The notes under the pieces were generated by a model that saw nothing but the letters and a program-made list of their open reading frames with translations, was not told the origin of the DNA and searched no databases. A DNA stretch of 64,000 bases, taken from positions 1 to 64,000 of the forward strand of contig NW_026971599.1 in NCBI RefSeq assembly GCF_963678635.1, read 5' to 3'. The first letter of the stretch is position 1. Every line of letters begins with the position of its first letter. The position numbers were made by a program, and so were the translations under genes. Source of the stretch: Symsagittifera roscoffensis. Its lineage: Eukaryota > Xenacoelomorpha > Acoela > Convolutidae. This document shows positions 35,866 to 45,374 of the stretch, in pieces.

Positions 35866-36699
35866 TTGGACAGTTGAAGGATATTGCAAAAAAACTATGT
35901 TGGACACATTTATGATGTAGAAAAAAAAGGTTTTTGACCAACTTTGTCTTCAAAACTTTAATTTGAAGATGTTTGTATAAGTTTCTCGGAAAAGTATTTT
36001 TTTTACAATTACAATTCTACGACACTAATGATCCGATATTTGACTCAGTCGATAAGTTTTAAATTTTACGGACTACGGGACGGCACAGTTATTATTTTGG
36101 TATGCTTGAAAAGTTGCTAGTTTAAAAAAGTTTGAGTATGTATGAACGTTTTGCTCGAACGACTGAACTATTGATCTGAGCGGTTCAACTGAGTGAAATT
36201 TTGCATCAATTTAAAATAAATATCCTTTACTTTTTACTTACAACTTCTACATAACAACTTAAACTTTTACGACTGCAAAACCTAATTAAATAAAAGGATC
36301 GGTAGGTTAAGCTTGGTCTGCTCAATAATTCTGGCAATCTTTTACCAAATGCGTATTATTTGCTCATAGTTTTGGGTACCAGGTCTGGTTTGTCTGATCG
36401 AGATGAACATTACGCGATGAGATCACGACCAGAAGAGTTGAGCAACGAGACAGTTATGCTTACACTTGAGGCAGGAGAACTTACTTAAATTAAACAACTA
36501 AATATTTCAAGTTGTAATGTTTCCCTATGAACGTGGCTTGTACTAGCTCAATGTAAACTAAAATTTTGGAGTCAAGAAATTTATATGATTTATCTTTCGA
36601 AGGCAAGAGGTTTGTTGAGGCCAGAAGCGTTTATGCACCTCGTGTTTAAGCAACAAATTATCAATATTTTAAAGTTCTCATATTCAGCATTTTTTGCAG
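35866..36699. other. 3' flank of the fibrinogen-related gene
   Basis: AT-rich, with an AATAAA-like word near 36216 (aaataaat) that could serve polyadenylation. Otherwise I see nothing to annotate. Confidence 0.4.
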
Positions 36700-36769
36700 G
36701 GTCAACATCGCAGGCTGGAAAAAATTATTCAAGTGGAACAACGGTTCCAGTTGTACAACGTGCCTAGTG
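36700..36769 (+). other. Candidate internal exon, gene unknown
   Basis: A 70-base segment lies between a strong acceptor-like sequence (tttttgcag ending at 36699) and a strong donor (gtaagt from 36770). In one frame it is open: VNIAGWKKIIQVEQRFQLYN and three more residues. I do not recognise it and see no partner exon nearby. The Gypsy element begins 56 bases further on, so the neighbouring exon could lie beyond it. A chance arrangement is quite possible. Confidence 0.25.
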
Positions 36770-36825
36770 TAAGTATCTGTTGAAGTTCTGGCAATTACTG
36801 CTTCAGAAATTTCCAATTTTGATTA

Positions 36826-37235
36826 TGAGTTAGGACCGAAGTGTATAACTCATAGAGTAATTTCGGATAGGGTACACCGTCTGCTCGTCACGCTATCTTA
36901 TTTTCGGCCGGATAGATTCGTGCAACTTCTTAGTCTAATACCGATCCTAATCTTACTCTTATACTATCTAGTCTCAGGTTGTTTAACTAGTCTCTGCTAG
37001 GCTCAATAGATCTAGGGTATACTGGTTTATTGCGGCTGCTGAAGTACTCGGGAGAGTTCAACTAATTTCTAAGTTAAATTCAAATCTCTCTGGTGCTGAA
37101 ATTACAAGTAATTTCAGCACTTACAAATAAGTGGATTGTTAGTTAGATGGATCATGATTGGTTAATATTAAATACTTTACATTGGTAAAATATCTAATTT
37201 ATCCAATCATAAAATGTAGTTTAGATCAGGTTCCA
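36826..37235 (-). repeat. Gypsy 3' LTR
   Basis: On the sense strand it begins TGGAACCTGATC and ends CGGTCCTAACTCA. I find no difference from 55276-55685. The inner side carries only a modest purine run (GGATGGG, 37242-37236) as a candidate polypurine tract. Confidence 0.95.
37093..37120. repeat. 28-base perfect palindrome in the Gypsy LTR
   Basis: GTGCTGAAATTAC, two bases, then GTAATTTCAGCAC: arms of 13 bases with no mismatch. The same structure occurs at 55543-55570 in the other LTR and at 14978-15005 in the diverged solo LTR, where only the two centre bases differ. This suggests selection for the structure, as a protein-binding dyad or an RNA hairpin. Confidence 0.9.
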
Positions 37236-38827
37236 CCCATCCGGGTTTTACAGAGTTTTTTAGAATAGTTTTTCTGCAATTCGAAAGATGGATGATGGAC
37301 GTTGGTATTTGGCGAACATCTTATTTCTTCTGGGTTTTCTTATTAGAGTAGTCCCAGATTCAATCATTGTGTCTTCTCAAGACAACGACTGGGTTTTCGC
37401 AACAAACTCAAATCTGATTTCAGAATGGTTGGCTATGTCAGGTTTTTCTGTTTCATTGGTGAGAACTTCTTTGTGTTTGACCTTGTCTGGGAATGGCGTG
37501 GAGATTGTGCGTGGAGGGGATGCCTGGTTACTCGGATCTGTACGTATACCTGAACATCGAGGTGGTCATTGGTCTAGTTCAATGAAGTCCTTTTCTGCGA
37601 AGTCAAGTCGTACTCTAAATCCTTTGAGTTGTGATTGTGGGCGGCATATTGATTGTAGTTGGCCATTCTTTCTCGAGTGTAGTAGGGTCGTTTTGTCTTT
37701 GGATGTTCGTCCTTGGTGTTGTATTCTGATCTATGTATTGCATAATGTAATTTACATTTTATAAAACTTTTATTAGTTTAATATTTTTTAATTATGATTT
37801 TAGTTAGTTGTTTTCACAAAAGCTTTTTGTTTTAGTTCAGTTATTTTGAAGAGTTACTCACCCTTGAGTAGCTCTTATTAAAAATAGGAGTGTGGTCACA
37901 AAGCGTGGATGTAGCACGGTGGGTTAGGCCGGCTATAGAGCATGCTCAGGACGTCCTTCCTGGTGGGTTAGGCCAGGAGTGGGAGTATGATTGCATGCGG
38001 TTTTTGTGAGAGGTCCTGTTATGTGACAACGTTTTATGTTGGGTTTGTTGTGGTTTTTCTTATGTTTTGTTGGTTGTGTCCTTTTTTCAAAAATCAAATT
38101 GTTTGTGGTATGGGTTTGTCTTTCGACTTTTTTGTGTTTTATTATTTCTTTCTTAGACTTTATAATAGTCTTCAAAAGAATAATTTATCCAGTTTTAAAC
38201 TGGGTTAATCCGGTTTGGGTACCGTTGGTTTCCTTTTCTTAGTCATGCTGTTATGCTTTGTGTTGTGGTGTTTAGTAAGCTGCATTGGTTAGTTTTGTTT
38301 AGTATATAATTCCTTTCCAACCGGGTTAAAGGAAAGTTTGAAACGTGTTATCTTGTGTTAGAGTTATCGAGTGTGAAAGCTTGAAACTGAAATTCATTAT
38401 TTTAAACAATTCTTCGTGGGCGAGCTGTGCGAGTGTGGATAGAATTCTTATGCGAGTGAATGAAAATATCAAAAGGTTAGTACTGCTTTTGCTTCTTATG
38501 AATTTACTACATAGAATTTTAATTTTACTGCTAGTTGTTGGGGGAAATTAAGTTACAAATTTTTATCATTATTAGATTTACTGCTGGTGGGGGAAAAATT
38601 TTTAAATTAATTTACTGCATTGGTATTATATTTATTTAATTGTTGGTGCAAAAAATTAATAGGGTTTTAAACAGTTTTGAAGAAGTTTGCTATTTTTTAT
38701 TTTTCTTTTGTGAATTTTTCAGATGATCGTTGGATGAAGGCTAAAATTCTAAAGAAAACATGGATAAAGAATGGTGAGTTTCTAATGTTTGAATTAATTA
38801 GTAATATGTATAATTCATACTTACCTG
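37236..38827 (-). other. 3' non-coding tail of the Gypsy element
   Basis: Between the last ORF and the 3' LTR no sense-strand frame of note is open. The antisense strand has an open frame of 158 codons (37288-37764) with a hydrophobic N-terminus; I have no evidence that it is expressed. Short inverted and direct words such as GGTGGGTTAGGCC recur near 37918-37975. Confidence 0.5.
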
Positions 38828-40633
38828 TTAGTCGTCGGGGAAGAAACCGTGGGGGAAAATGTCGTGAATGAGATCTGAAGTTGTTAGTAGTTTGGCTAAT
38901 ATGCGGATGATATTTTTAGTTTGAAGCAGTGGCCAAAGCAATTGAAGTGCCTTAATTGTGGTTAGTTCTTCAGTGCCAACTGCAAATTCATAAGGTGTGT
39001 TTTGGATTAGATTATATAATTTGTGGTTGAATTTAGTGTTATGGATGAATTCTAAAATGGGGATTTCTATAGGTTGTACAAACTCGTGTGGGATGAGGAA
39101 GGGTCGGGATTCTTCTGCGTTGAAGGTCTTGGTGATGGGACAAAAGATATACATTTGGGTTATGGGATCATAATTTTGAAGAATACCATGAAGGTTAGTA
39201 TCTTTAATGCAATATGTGAAGTTAAGAAAGAATGGTGAGGTGTATTTGGAATTGATGAATTGAAAACGATGGTGTGGTTGTCTGGAGGGAGTGTGTAGGT
39301 CAAAGTGATTTTGGATGAAACGATAATAAGTATATGTGTGTGTTTGTTTAGTGCGCAACATAATATCGTGTGAGCAGTGCAAATCTCTTTCATGTGGTGC
39401 AAGGAAATGAAAGGTTAGTGAAAATATTTGGAAGCGTTCTTTAAAACTTTCGTAGGCTTGCGTGTCTGTTAGTGCTTCTGAGATAATGTGGTCAAACTTG
39501 CGATCGAAGATATTTAGTGTAAATACATATGGTGTTTTAATGAAAAATTTCTCGGTGATTTGTGGGTTAGCGAAGCGATCGTCGTCTAAGAATTGATCTT
39601 GGTTAGTTCTGATGATGTTATGGTCGTAATATTCTAGTGTATATTCATTAGCTCGGGGTGCAGTGTGTGTTTTTAGTGATTTTTTGTATCCAATGTAAGT
39701 AAATTGTCTAGATGTTAGTGGTGTAGTGAGTCGATATAGCATGTCCATATTTCGTTCTATATCGATATGAGTGTTAGATAAAGGTAAGCAAAGGGGATTT
39801 GTAAAATGATAATATGTCCAAGGAATGGTAGGCATTAAAACGTATTCGTCTACAAAGTTACGTGTCTCGTTAGTGTCATGAGGGGTGTTTAAGGTGTATT
39901 GTGGAAATGAGGGTAAGGTGATAGCTAAAAATTCTTTTGTGTTAGTGTGTTGTGGATGGTTGATGTATTCACGGGCTGTTCCTGGTTTCGCTGGGAAAGG
40001 ATGGTTGGGGAACTTCCTTTTAAAAGTGCGGTAAGCTCTATTAGTGCTGAGTGAAGATAGAGTAGTTGTGGATGATGGTGCTAATGAATCAGTATAAATT
40101 GAAGAGGGTGTAGGGGTAGGAGGGTTGGATGAATCTATTGTGGATGAGATTTGGTTTATGGTTGGGGTGTCAAGGTGATAGGATTGTTGTTGTAAGGTAA
40201 TGAAATTATCTAGTTCTGGGGAGATTCGGGGGGTAACTGAAGAATGAGATGATTGGTTTGAGTGAAGTGAGGAGTAGGTTGGAGTGACTTGGGAAGCATA
40301 AGAGGGTGTAGAATTGGTTGGGTCAGGGTTATTTGGTAGTATGGGTTGAAAAGGGGGTTGGGAAAAATTTAAGGGATTGGTGTGAAAATTATTTGATGGA
40401 GATGGTTCAGAGTCGGCAAATTCATCGGGGGTTTCAATATTCGGGTTATTGAGTTGTGAGATGGAGTATAAAACTGAGATGTGTGAGTTAGTATCGGAAT
40501 TCATGCCGGATGTTACATTACTGGATGGGAAATCGGGTGGCGGAAAAGCAAAAAGTGGTATTATTGGGATTGGAGTGGTGAGGTTGGTTGGGTGGGAATT
40601 TGATCGGTGTAGGGATCCAAGTTGTCGGCTCAT
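38828..40633 (-). CDS. Gypsy element ORF4, unknown protein, 601 aa
   Basis: An intact frame downstream of env, overlapping its last 116 bases in the +1 frame. Its ATG has A at -3 and is in a good context. The first 200 or so residues are proline/serine/threonine/asparagine-rich and look disordered. From about residue 205 (the RAYRTFKRKFPNHPF region) to the end the protein is more ordered, rich in aromatic residues, histidine and threonine, with runs such as TIPWTYYHFTNPLCLPLS. I see no signal peptide, no membrane segment and no motif of a known enzyme. The base bias matches gag, pol and env (sense strand rich in A and C), so it has long been part of the element. It might be an accessory factor; its function is unknown. 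Confidence 0.85.
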   Translation of the reverse strand: MSRQLGSLHRSNSHPTNLTTPIPIIPLFAFPPPDFPSSNVTSGMNSDTNSHISVLYSISQLNNPNIETPDEFADSEPSPSNNFHTNPLNFSQPPFQPILPNNPDPTNSTPSYASQVTPTYSSLHSNQSSHSSVTPRISPELDNFITLQQQSYHLDTPTINQISSTIDSSNPPTPTPSSIYTDSLAPSSTTTLSSLSTNRAYRTFKRKFPNHPFPAKPGTAREYINHPQHTNTKEFLAITLPSFPQYTLNTPHDTNETRNFVDEYVLMPTIPWTYYHFTNPLCLPLSNTHIDIERNMDMLYRLTTPLTSRQFTYIGYKKSLKTHTAPRANEYTLEYYDHNIIRTNQDQFLDDDRFANPQITEKFFIKTPYVFTLNIFDRKFDHIISEALTDTQAYESFKERFQIFSLTFHFLAPHERDLHCSHDIMLRTKQTHTYTYYRFIQNHFDLHTPSRQPHHRFQFINSKYTSPFFLNFTYCIKDTNLHGILQNYDPITQMYIFCPITKTFNAEESRPFLIPHEFVQPIEIPILEFIHNTKFNHKLYNLIQNTPYEFAVGTEELTTIKALQLLWPLLQTKNIIRILAKLLTTSDLIHDIFPHGFFPDD

Positions 40634-43235
40634 CGTGGGCTAAAAAAATTATTATTTTGAGGTGAAAAGCGGTGGTATGGGGTTGTTCTATAATTTGTTC
40701 ATAAGTATTTTCATCTTGTGAGTGGTGTGGCATTATATGTTGGATGGGACTTTGTGATATGGTTGGTCTAAAATTATTATGTGTTATGGCTAAATTTCGA
40801 AAATTACGTGGGACTAGGGATAATGGATGGTTATGTGGTAGGGGTGGTAACTGTGGTGCTGTTGGTGTTGTGTCTGCATTGTTATGTTCTTCGTCGTATG
40901 TGTTCTGTCTTGTTGCTATTTTTGTGTTATATTCTTTTATTTGTGCGTCTAAAAGAATTTTGTTTATAGATGTAGAAAATATTCCAAAAAATCCTGCAAA
41001 TAGTATGCGTGCTACACTTGCTTGTCGATTGACTTGTGTGTGTATAGCACATGTGTTATAGATTCCTTTTAAGAGTGAAAAAAGAAATCCAATAAAGTTA
41101 AACATTGCGTATAAAATAGTTAGTTTTTCTAAGATGTAGTAGGGCCATCCTAGAAAATCAAGAATTTCATTCTTGAGTGTAACAAAGCTAAAAATATTGA
41201 TAGGTGATATATCTTGGGGACGGTATTTTTCACCGTTTAGATATATATAATCTTTAATGTCTTTAAAATATCCGCTATAGTCTTGCGTATAGATGTCTGC
41301 AAATCTATACGCAAGTTTGCGTAAGTTTTGGTCAATTGATTGTCTTTGTATTGTGTCCATTTGTGTTAATAATTCCTGGAATTGTTGTGTTCTAATGTGA
41401 CGTTGAATATCTGATTTTGAGTATATTCCTATTGATTGTAAGTCTATATTTGGGTTTCGAGCGATAGCGCGAATGCTTTCTGGTGAAAATTTTTTGAGTG
41501 ATTGCATTAATGTGGGATATGGGGTGAGAAGGTAATATTTATCTTCATCAGGGTTTAGTTGTACTACGTTGTCGCTATTTTCTGATCCACATGGAACTGC
41601 GGTATCCCAGAAATAGGTTCTTCGTGAAAGTGTGTCAACGAAATGTACTTTATTCTTATAAAAGATAGGGATTCTTTTATAACATCGTTTATCTTCAAAA
41701 ACGTACAGTGGTGATACTTTTTTAGTACAAGTATAAAACCATAAGATGTTTCCTTCATAGTCTAAAAAATTTGATCTATTTCCTGATAGTAAATATCCTG
41801 CGTAGGGTATTTTTAATACTGCTAGTGCAAGTGATTGTAATATTTGTGTTCTTTCTAATTCGCATAGTTGGTGTAATGTTTCTAATTCGGAGAGTGACAT
41901 TTCTTGAAAAATTCGGCTAATCGTGTAGTCTAGTTTCATATCTAAGTGAATATCATAGTGGATATTACCAAAATATGTATTATTCATTAGTGATAGTTCT
42001 TGTAAACGTGTGCTTTGATCGTTTTGGGGTTTTAAATGTCCACCAGGTTGACCTGTATTCTTTTGAAAATTAACTGGTATATATGATGTTCTTTCGTTTA
42101 GGGGATGACTTGTGGCGTATGGGTCGACTTTTATTTTTCCAGTGGTCATGTCGAATCCATTTTCGTATTCAACTAATATTTCAGAGTATTGTGTTTTGTG
42201 AAGTGGGCTTCTGTATTTACATGCAAGTTCTGTTTCTTGATATATTTGAAAACGTGTTAATTTATTTTCTATATTATGAATGTTTCGAAAATTTGAACTT
42301 ATTTTGCGTAATGGATTTACATGTTCATATGGTATTGATTGTATAAAATATTTTTCGTGAAATTTTATCATACGAGCGTGTATTTTTGCTACTTGAAATG
42401 TTGTACATGTGTCTTCGGGGAACCAAACAATTGTTGCTTGTGTTCTGGTTGTAGGGTCGCAATAACCTTGGTCGTTTTTACAAGGTAATCTAATTCCTTG
42501 GTAAATCATTGTGTTGTCTGATAAATCTCGTGTGAGTTGTATTTCGAGTTGTATTTTCCAATCGAAAAACATTATTTCTTGGTATCCTTTATTTTTTGTG
42601 TCTGCTTTGCAGTTTGATGGGTCATTTATACCAATGTGTGGTATCCAGTGTTTATCGTGTATGTCATAGGTTAATCGTCCGTGTGCGCCGTTGTATGGGT
42701 ATTTTTCATCTAATTTTATATGTCCTTGATATCTTTCAAGTTCTGCTTGATGTACAGAATCTGAAAAAACTTGGAAATATACTAAATTTCTATCTGTGTT
42801 TTTATTTTTGGTAATGTTTAGTCGGAGTAACTCGTTTTTACAATCTTCGGAATTGAGATGTAAAAGTCGTTCTATATTACTCTGGTAGAATGATTCATGG
42901 TCAAGTCGGTTTTTATTTCCGTTTGAGACTTGTGAACAATGTACTTTCTTTTCAGAAAATGTTGCTGTGAATTTATATCCTATAACTGTAGTTGCTCGGG
43001 CTTTTGAATAAAGTGTTGCTATGACATTTGTAGTTTCTATGGCTTGGGGTTCTGTTTCGCACTGTGATACTTGATTTATTGCATACTTGTGTAGTGTTTT
43101 TTGTTCGTTTTCTTCACAATCGTAATGTGTTACTAATAAATCTTGGGGTCCTGTGCGGGGAGAAGGGTTTATGTTTTGATTTGAGATTACTAGAAAAAGG
43201 AGTTGGAGAAAAATTAATAATTTTAGAATATACAT
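40518..43235 (-). CDS. env: Envelope-like membrane glycoprotein, 905 aa
   Basis: The start has a clear signal peptide (LKLLIFLQLLFLVIS, residues 4-18). The large ectodomain, about residues 20-690, has many cysteines (for example C40, C60, C100, C252, C259, C277, C339) and several N-glycosylation sites such as N140, N419 and N486. A hydrophobic membrane segment lies at about 694-728, followed by a second hydrophobic patch (VARILFAGFFGIF, 741-753) and a polar, proline-rich tail of about 150 residues. Position after pol and this layout fit a retroviral-type envelope protein that would allow spread between cells. I cannot assign its fusion class by eye. The ATG (C at -3) is in a weak context and overlaps the end of ORFX by 13 bases, in the -1 frame. 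Confidence 0.85.
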   Translation of the reverse strand: MYILKLLIFLQLLFLVISNQNINPSPRTGPQDLLVTHYDCEENEQKTLHKYAINQVSQCETEPQAIETTNVIATLYSKARATTVIGYKFTATFSEKKVHCSQVSNGNKNRLDHESFYQSNIERLLHLNSEDCKNELLRLNITKNKNTDRNLVYFQVFSDSVHQAELERYQGHIKLDEKYPYNGAHGRLTYDIHDKHWIPHIGINDPSNCKADTKNKGYQEIMFFDWKIQLEIQLTRDLSDNTMIYQGIRLPCKNDQGYCDPTTRTQATIVWFPEDTCTTFQVAKIHARMIKFHEKYFIQSIPYEHVNPLRKISSNFRNIHNIENKLTRFQIYQETELACKYRSPLHKTQYSEILVEYENGFDMTTGKIKVDPYATSHPLNERTSYIPVNFQKNTGQPGGHLKPQNDQSTRLQELSLMNNTYFGNIHYDIHLDMKLDYTISRIFQEMSLSELETLHQLCELERTQILQSLALAVLKIPYAGYLLSGNRSNFLDYEGNILWFYTCTKKVSPLYVFEDKRCYKRIPIFYKNKVHFVDTLSRRTYFWDTAVPCGSENSDNVVQLNPDEDKYYLLTPYPTLMQSLKKFSPESIRAIARNPNIDLQSIGIYSKSDIQRHIRTQQFQELLTQMDTIQRQSIDQNLRKLAYRFADIYTQDYSGYFKDIKDYIYLNGEKYRPQDISPINIFSFVTLKNEILDFLGWPYYILEKLTILYAMFNFIGFLFSLLKGIYNTCAIHTQVNRQASVARILFAGFFGIFSTSINKILLDAQIKEYNTKIATRQNTYDEEHNNADTTPTAPQLPPLPHNHPLSLVPRNFRNLAITHNNFRPTISQSPIQHIMPHHSQDENTYEQIIEQPHTTAFHLKIIIFLAHDEPTTWIPTPIKFPPNQPHHSNPNNTTFCFSATRFPIQ

Positions 43236-44356
43236 GTGTATGATAATCCTGAGTATGGGTTATAAAATGTGATGTAACCAATTGTGTTTTTGGTATATCT
43301 GTCGTATTTATATATTACTTCAGTGGTTATAAATGGTGGTGGTAGTGATTGAGCTGTTATGTTTGGTGGGTTTAATGGGTAGGGATGTTGAGTAATGTTG
43401 TTTAATTTAACTGTAATTTCAAACTTTAATTGTAAACTGTTTTGTTGAAGTATTTGGATATTGTGATCACGGATATCGTCGTGAATGTCTTGTCGGTATT
43501 GTAATCTATTAAGTGCCCAGTTGTGGAGGCGATTACTTTCTAGATGTTGTCCAAATAATGGTGGAGGGGCTGTAAATGTATTCCAATCTAGTCTTAAAGG
43601 GATATTTGTTGATGATTGTTCTCGATATCTGGCGTCGAGATTATTTGGAAAATTTAAGTTAAAAGGTGGTGGTGAAATCTGGCTTATTGATGGTGTTGAT
43701 GGTAGTGATAATGTTTCTGGTAGTGATGAGTATGTTGTTGTATCCGTAGAAATATCTATTGGATCATTGACTAAATTTAATTCACCTTGTGTAAATGAAT
43801 GTGTTGTCCAATATGGTAGTCGTGATGCCTGGTTTGGGGGGTTAAAGGGATTTTCACGTATTTGTTCAGATGTTGGTGTTGAACCTAAGTAATCTGATGG
43901 TAGGCTTGAGGTGCTACGTTGTGAAAGAAGCGTAGGGGTTTCTGGTAATATACCAATGGGGTTTTCTGGAGTGTTTTGTGATGGGGATTGAGGTATATCA
44001 AAATGAACTCGGGGAGTTAGAAAATTCTTGTTCCGTCGAGGATGTATAATTTGTCTATTTATTTCGACTGTATTTTGGTTTTGAGTAGGATTTCTTATTC
44101 TACTTAATTCTTGTGGTAGTGTTGGGTATAAGTTATATGTTGGTTCGCTTAGAGGTGCTTGTCGTTGAGCTGGTTCTAGTGGTTCTGATAAACGAGCGTG
44201 TCGTTCTTCAAAAGTGTATGGGTTATCTTGAAAGGAAATTCGTGTAGATGTTTGAGGATTATTGGTAGTTGAAGGTGTTGTTGGGTTATCTTGGGATGAT
44301 GTCAGTGAAGACTGACTTGGTGACTTTTGGGTAGCAATTTTTGATAGCTTTTTGGA
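43223..44356 (-). CDS. ORFX: 377-codon open frame without any ATG, upstream of env
   Basis: From 44356 to the TAA at 43225-43223 the frame is open, with no methionine codon. Across the whole sense strand only one ATG occurs in any frame (near 43766), and it meets a stop two codons later. The frame opens directly after a TAG at 44359-44357 that could be the AG of a splice acceptor, preceded by a T-rich run and a TTAAC word. The product would be proline/serine/threonine/asparagine-rich for about 220 residues, then more ordered (LRLDWNTFTAPPPLFGQ, HNWALNRLQYRQD, LQLKFEITVKLNN). Its last 13 bases overlap the env start. Length and coding-like composition make it a real gene; it probably starts at a non-AUG codon or gets its start from an upstream exon. 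I do not recognise the protein. Confidence 0.8.
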   Translation of the reverse strand, partial: SKKLSKIATQKSPSQSSLTSSQDNPTTPSTTNNPQTSTRISFQDNPYTFEERHARLSEPLEPAQRQAPLSEPTYNLYPTLPQELSRIRNPTQNQNTVEINRQIIHPRRNKNFLTPRVHFDIPQSPSQNTPENPIGILPETPTLLSQRSTSSLPSDYLGSTPTSEQIRENPFNPPNQASRLPYWTTHSFTQGELNLVNDPIDISTDTTTYSSLPETLSLPSTPSISQISPPPFNLNFPNNLDARYREQSSTNIPLRLDWNTFTAPPPLFGQHLESNRLHNWALNRLQYRQDIHDDIRDHNIQILQQNSLQLKFEITVKLNNITQHPYPLNPPNITAQSLPPPFITTEVIYKYDRYTKNTIGYITFYNPYSGLSYTCIF

Positions 44357-45374
44357 CTATTCTTTTATTGAAAAAGTTAATGTTTATTAAAGTATTCTTC
44401 TAAGAAAAGAATTAGGAGGATTGTTGCTAGAGCGAATGTGATGATTGTTTTCTTTATACATTTGCATATAGTCAAAATGAGGGATGATAGAAATGTTATG
44501 AAAATTACAAATAGTAGAAAAATATCAGTTCTACTGAAAATAGTTCGTATCATTTAGACAATTTTATAAATCGTACCTGTGAATATAATCAAGGGTTTTT
44601 GAAAGTTGGAGAAATAGTTCGAATATAGTGTAGAAAATTAAAAAAATATTACAAAAAATGATTAAGAGTATTAGAAAAGATTCAAGGATATCAAAAAGAA
44701 ATATTATGAAAGTTTCAAGTATCGTAAAAAAATTGTTTGAGGTTTGTGATAATTTTAGTGACTGTTTGATAGAAGAGCATTTAAGAAATGGCTTCGTGAT
44801 CGAATATTTTTTGTTGTTTGGGGCAATTTTCAAGTGTGGTCGGATTATTTATTAGTTTTTTGACAAGTGGGTTGAGTTTCGTAAAAAATTGTTGGGGGCA
44901 ATTTTTATGGTGACCGGGAGGTCTTCTTTGTCTTTATTTTCATTTGTCAAATGATCTGGGGTATTTTTGAGATTTTTATACTTTAGGCTAAATAAAATGG
45001 TCGTTCTTTTACTTTAGGCTAATTTAACATATTTGTTTGGGGGGTATTTGAGGGCTGAGTTGGGGAAATATTGTTGATCTTTGGTTTATTAGATAAGGGA
45101 GGGTTATGATATTATGGTGATATTTATTTTAGTTGTCAAGTTGGAGTGGTTTGCTTATTTTTGACCTGGAGGTCGTAGAGTTATAGTTATAGATATGCCT
45201 GGAGTTTAATATTTTTCGTCTAGTTGGTTTGTGTTAAAGTTATAGAAGGTGACGGATTGGATGAATCCTATTGGCTAATTTTGAACTAGAATCGCTGCGT
45301 GTTTATCAGCATGTTATCTTGAAAAATGAAAGTGTGAAATGTTTCAGAGGTGCAAAGATTTTTAAATGTAGAAT
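44357..45374 (-). other. Pol to ORFX spacer
   Basis: About 1 kb without a large sense frame. A minus-strand frame of 89 codons (44564-44833) encodes a very hydrophobic peptide (FFTILETFIIFLFDILESFL and onward) that could be a small membrane protein, but AT-rich sequence yields such frames by chance. The 3' end of the spacer, TTAAC, a T5 run and AATAG, is a candidate branch point and acceptor for a subgenomic ORFX/env RNA. Confidence 0.4.

Noticed and set aside
43485..43892. Plus-strand 135-codon frame with ATG
   Set aside because: Antisense of ORFX. The minus-strand frame is much longer and shares the base bias of the other element genes.
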